Assembly: GCA_905250885.1 (NCBI GenBank)
Contig: CAJNOQ010001416.1
Location: forward strand, 1-31,898
Length of the DNA: 31,898 nucleotides
Source of the DNA: Didymodactylos carnosus
Taxonomy: Eukaryota; Rotifera; Eurotatoria; Philodinida; Philodinidae
Direction: 5' to 3'
The notes below the pieces were generated by a model, which ran no database searches, was not told the DNA's origin, and saw only the letters and a program-made list of their open reading frames with translations. A program made the translations under genes and the position numbers. This document shows, piece after piece, positions 29,041-31,898 of the stretch; position 1 is the stretch's first letter; every line of letters begins with the position of its first letter.

Positions 29041-30079
29041 TTGTGAAAGAATTTCTTATTATAATAAGATCAGGTAGATCTGATAATAGATCACTTGGAA
29101 ATATTAGCTTTTCATCTTGTTATCGTATGTTCTTTCTTGGTGATTTTCTCTTTATAACTATAATCTTGCACATAATGATTAAAATTGCTAACTTTTGGCA
29201 GAAATGATATTGGATTTGATGATGCATAGGATCGACTGGACTATCCGTGCATGTTAATCGGCGAATACTAAGTGAAAAAGTACACTGACACTAAAGGCTA
29301 AATTAATCAAATAGAAGAAATGCACCATCTAGTTCTAATGATTAATCTATCAGTTGACTGCAGGTGATTTTTAATAAACAACATATAACAATAAAGCTTC
29401 CGCATACACAATAGTGAAAGATATTTTTCTATGTTGAATTATTCGAGGTAGAACTGCTCATAATGTAAGCAACGTTGAAATATAGGCATAGTTTATGACG
29501 CGCAGTAATTTGATATTTTTCGTGTAGCTATTAAATATTAACTGACAACAATGTAATAATTGATGCGTTATCTCAGCTCATAGAGTAATAGCTAACACAA
29601 AAAAAATACAGTGAGTTTTATGTTAAATCACATTTTTCGTGATGATAAATGAGTTGTTAGCAACTAAATATCTTCTCAGTTTACAGGATAAAAACATGCA
29701 TGCATCGAGTATTCGAAAATTAACACAATATCTAATTCTTTGCTAAGTAAACTCTGGATTTTGTTCTAATATGGTGAGTATCTCAAACTATCTTAATTTT
29801 CATGGTATCTCAAAAACAAACTTCTATTTATACAATCAGCTGAGAGTTGTCATATTTATTTGTCCACAATGAAGTGGCATACTACATGTCGAAAAATGAT
29901 GTATCACAATTGAAAGATCTAAAATGCTAGTAAGGAGGAGGAAGTAAAGGCTTATTTTGCCCGGGAACTATTTATTCCCACCTTCTTCATGCATGCAGCG
30001 ACATCGTAGCGGATTAAATAGAAAGGCGCTCAATAAAATGTATAGACACCATTTTTCAATGAGTGAATTTGTTTGAAAT
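29041..30079. other. Intergenic, no gene seen
   Basis: AT-rich DNA downstream of the GPCR without a supported coding frame, RNA gene or inverted repeat that I could recognise. Confidence 0.45.
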
Positions 30080-30347
30080 TAGAGATGTACATGGCGCCCT
30101 TACCCTATCCTGTAGGGTAGGTTAGGGCCAGGGCTTCGAAGTCACAGGGTATGGTATGGCCAGGGCTTCGTCTAAAAAAGATATATTAAAAAAATAAAGA
30201 AATAATTGTAAATGAAAAATTCTGAAATTTTCAAAGGGTAGGGTAGGGTCAAGGCTTCATTGCCACAGGCTAGGGTAGGGCCAGGGCTCAAAAACTTTTC
30301 ACAGGGTAGGGCAAGGGCTCCGTAAACAGTTACCCTGCACATCTCTA
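30080..30347. mobile_element. hAT-like non-autonomous element with GGGTAGGGCCAGGGCT arrays, 268 bp
   Basis: A perfect octamer TTTGAAAT flanks the element (30072-30079 and 30348-30355). Ends are TAGAGATGTAC and, inverted, TAGAGATGTGC. The interior repeats variants of CAGGGTAGGGCCAGGGCTTC five or six times in two clusters (30110-30172 and 30233-30320), separated by an AT-rich core. Ends, duplication length and subterminal motif clusters are the hAT pattern; the repeated motifs may be transposase-binding sites (inference). No coding capacity. Confidence 0.8.
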
Positions 30348-30499
30348 TTTGAAATGATCATTAATTCATTCTATCTGTGAAATAAGCACGTATTTAAGTG
30401 TTTAATATGACTCAAAACGAACAGTTGTAAAACTGTCGCTTATCAAGACAATTGAATTGTAGATGCACACAATTGTCAATTAGACAAGTATGAAAAGAT

Positions 30500-31353
30500 C
30501 GAGGCTTCTTAACTGAGATCACTTTTTATAATTTAAGAAATAAAGCTGATCTCAGTTTGGAAATCACATATTCTATCATTCACATTGAGAATTTAACTGA
30601 GTGTGATATCTTTCTACATGATTATTCGTACGTGGTCTCACACCAATTAAATCAAAATGATTCCAAAAATCTACTTCAAATCGTGGATTTTCAACATATG
30701 TTTTTAAAATGTAATGTGTTAATTTCAAAAATCTTGGACTATTGCTAATATTGCTAATATTTTCGACTATATTGGAAAATGCTCATCAATTCTACTAGGA
30801 GGTATCAGTGGTAATGCAAGAATATTTGCTAATTCTCGTCGTGTTTCTTGTTCTTTGGCCAGTTGTACTAAATTAAACTCTTTTGCATATATTTTTAGCA
30901 AAATGAAACTGGCAACCTTTAATAACAGCTGTTGGAAATGTTTTGGAAAATGAGTTCAATGCAGCCATTTCGAAGTCGATTAATACCGATTGCGGCTTCA
31001 ATGAAATATTATTGAGTGTGAGAATTCAAAAGACGACGATGAATATGAACCAAAACAATGAGGATGACAGAGTTAATTTTTTTTGTATTTTCTTTTTGAT
31101 AAAAATAGTTTAGCGATCCATATTTTAATAAAGCGGAACCTACAAGCTATAGAGCCTTCACTTCACTCTATCTAGTATATATATATAATTTATATTATAT
31201 ACAGTTTATGAATCCATATTTTATTAAAACAGGAACTAAAAGCTCATTTTCCAACTGACATCACTTTTCAAAAATGATAGAATGTGCGATTTCTAAACTG
31301 AGATCAGCTTTATTTCTTTAATTATAAAACGTGATCTCAATTAAGAATGAGCC
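30500..31353. mobile_element. Inverted-repeat element, 854 bp, with perfect 8-bp target duplication
   Basis: GAAAAGAT occurs directly at 30492-30499 and 31354-31361. Terminal inverted repeats of about 85 bp pair 30500-30588 with 31266-31353. Each contains a smaller ACTGAGATCA/TGATCTCAGT-type hairpin around a GAAATAAAGC-type core. Eight-base duplications occur with hAT and P superfamily elements; I cannot choose between them. The 63-codon frame at 30557-30748 starts in the left arm and resembles nothing I know. Confidence 0.7.
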
Positions 31354-31361
31354 GAAAAGAT

Positions 31362-31898
31362 ATATGAAGACGAAACAAATTTGGCTGGAGTTATTTTGCA
31401 GACGAGTTGAAGAAAAATTTGTTTTGTAGGTTACTTATAATCATAACTTCAAGGCTGATAAAAAATATCTCTGCTCAGGTACGCTTCGTTAGATTAAGAT
31501 GTGAGATAACCTACGATGCAAAAGTAATCGGACAAATGTCGAGCATTATTTCTACATGTTCCTGATGAAGGAAAGTTAATTATTTTTCCGTTGGAAAAGC
31601 AAAGTCTTATCTGCAAAAAACATAGAAAACCAAACTTTTTGTGGTTGAATTTGAGTGAGAAAAAGTTTGAATCTCAAGCATCGCCAAAAAAGCTCTTGTA
31701 AATAGCAGCATGCCTGTATACTGTACTGGAACTACTTATGGTGATTTTATTCGTAACAGTATGATTATAAGGGGAAATTATCATTTCGTCACGATGAATC
31801 CGAGCTTCGAATCTCCACCTTCGGAGTTCGGAACTGTATATTAAAGCATTTAAAGCAGTTTAGTCGAAGTTCGTAACCAAAAACTATCGGAAGTTCGT
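31362..31898. other. Right-edge region without a gene; short CGAAGTTCG-like repeats at the end
   Basis: No coding frame was recognised. From about 31799 the sequence repeats related motifs: CCGAGCTTCGAA, TTCGGAGTTCGGAA, TCGAAGTTCG and CGGAAGTTCG. This could be the start of another element with subterminal arrays that continues past the window edge. Confidence 0.35.

Noticed and set aside
30557..30748. 63-codon frame at the left of the 854-bp element
   Set aside because: Starts within the terminal inverted repeat and has no recognisable domain.

Overview
The window looks like nuclear DNA of a small-genome invertebrate animal. It is AT-rich and its genes are interrupted mostly by 54-70 bp GT-AG introns. 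The encoded proteins are clearly metazoan: SLMAP, R3HDM4, the RNA polymerase II subunit RPB11, a BTB-BACK-Kelch protein, a PPT2-type thioesterase and a GnRH/AKH-type peptide receptor. Short introns, close gene spacing and many short non-autonomous DNA transposons fit a rotifer, with a bdelloid of the Rotaria type as my best guess. That assignment is inference; no marker gene here settles it.

Layout. 1-407 (minus) holds the end of a decayed Ulp1/SENP-like cysteine-protease domain that runs off the left edge. 1144-4011 is a nest of DNA-transposon remnants: an element with AGTCC motifs is interrupted by a second element with a perfect 8-bp target duplication, next to a foldback element. 4949-5972 (plus) is a two-exon lysosomal thioesterase. 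5973-9251 has no gene I can support. 9252-16135 is a gene-dense plus-strand block: R3HDM4-like (7 exons), RPB11 (1 exon) and a Kelch-like protein (6 recognisable exons). 16136-22878 is a 21-exon SLMAP orthologue whose two largest introns were enlarged by transposon insertions. 22879-26355 is a run of large inverted-repeat elements. 27310-29040 is a peptide GPCR with two candidate last exons. 29041-31898 contains two further elements with perfect 8-bp target duplications and no gene I recognise.

All recognised complete genes lie on the plus strand. They do not form one pathway: transcription (RPB11), a cullin-3 adaptor candidate (Kelch-like), STRIPAK/Hippo scaffolding (SLMAP), lysosomal lipid or thioester hydrolysis (PPT2-like) and neuropeptide signalling (GPCR). 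I rebuilt exon structures by hand from splice signals, reading-frame phase and family similarity; every junction given keeps frame from start to stop.

The least ordinary features are the paired, in-phase last exons of the GPCR, the in-frame hydrophobic leader exon upstream of the Kelch-like gene, and the transposon landscape. In that landscape, families share end sequences and target-duplication length but carry unrelated internal motif arrays.
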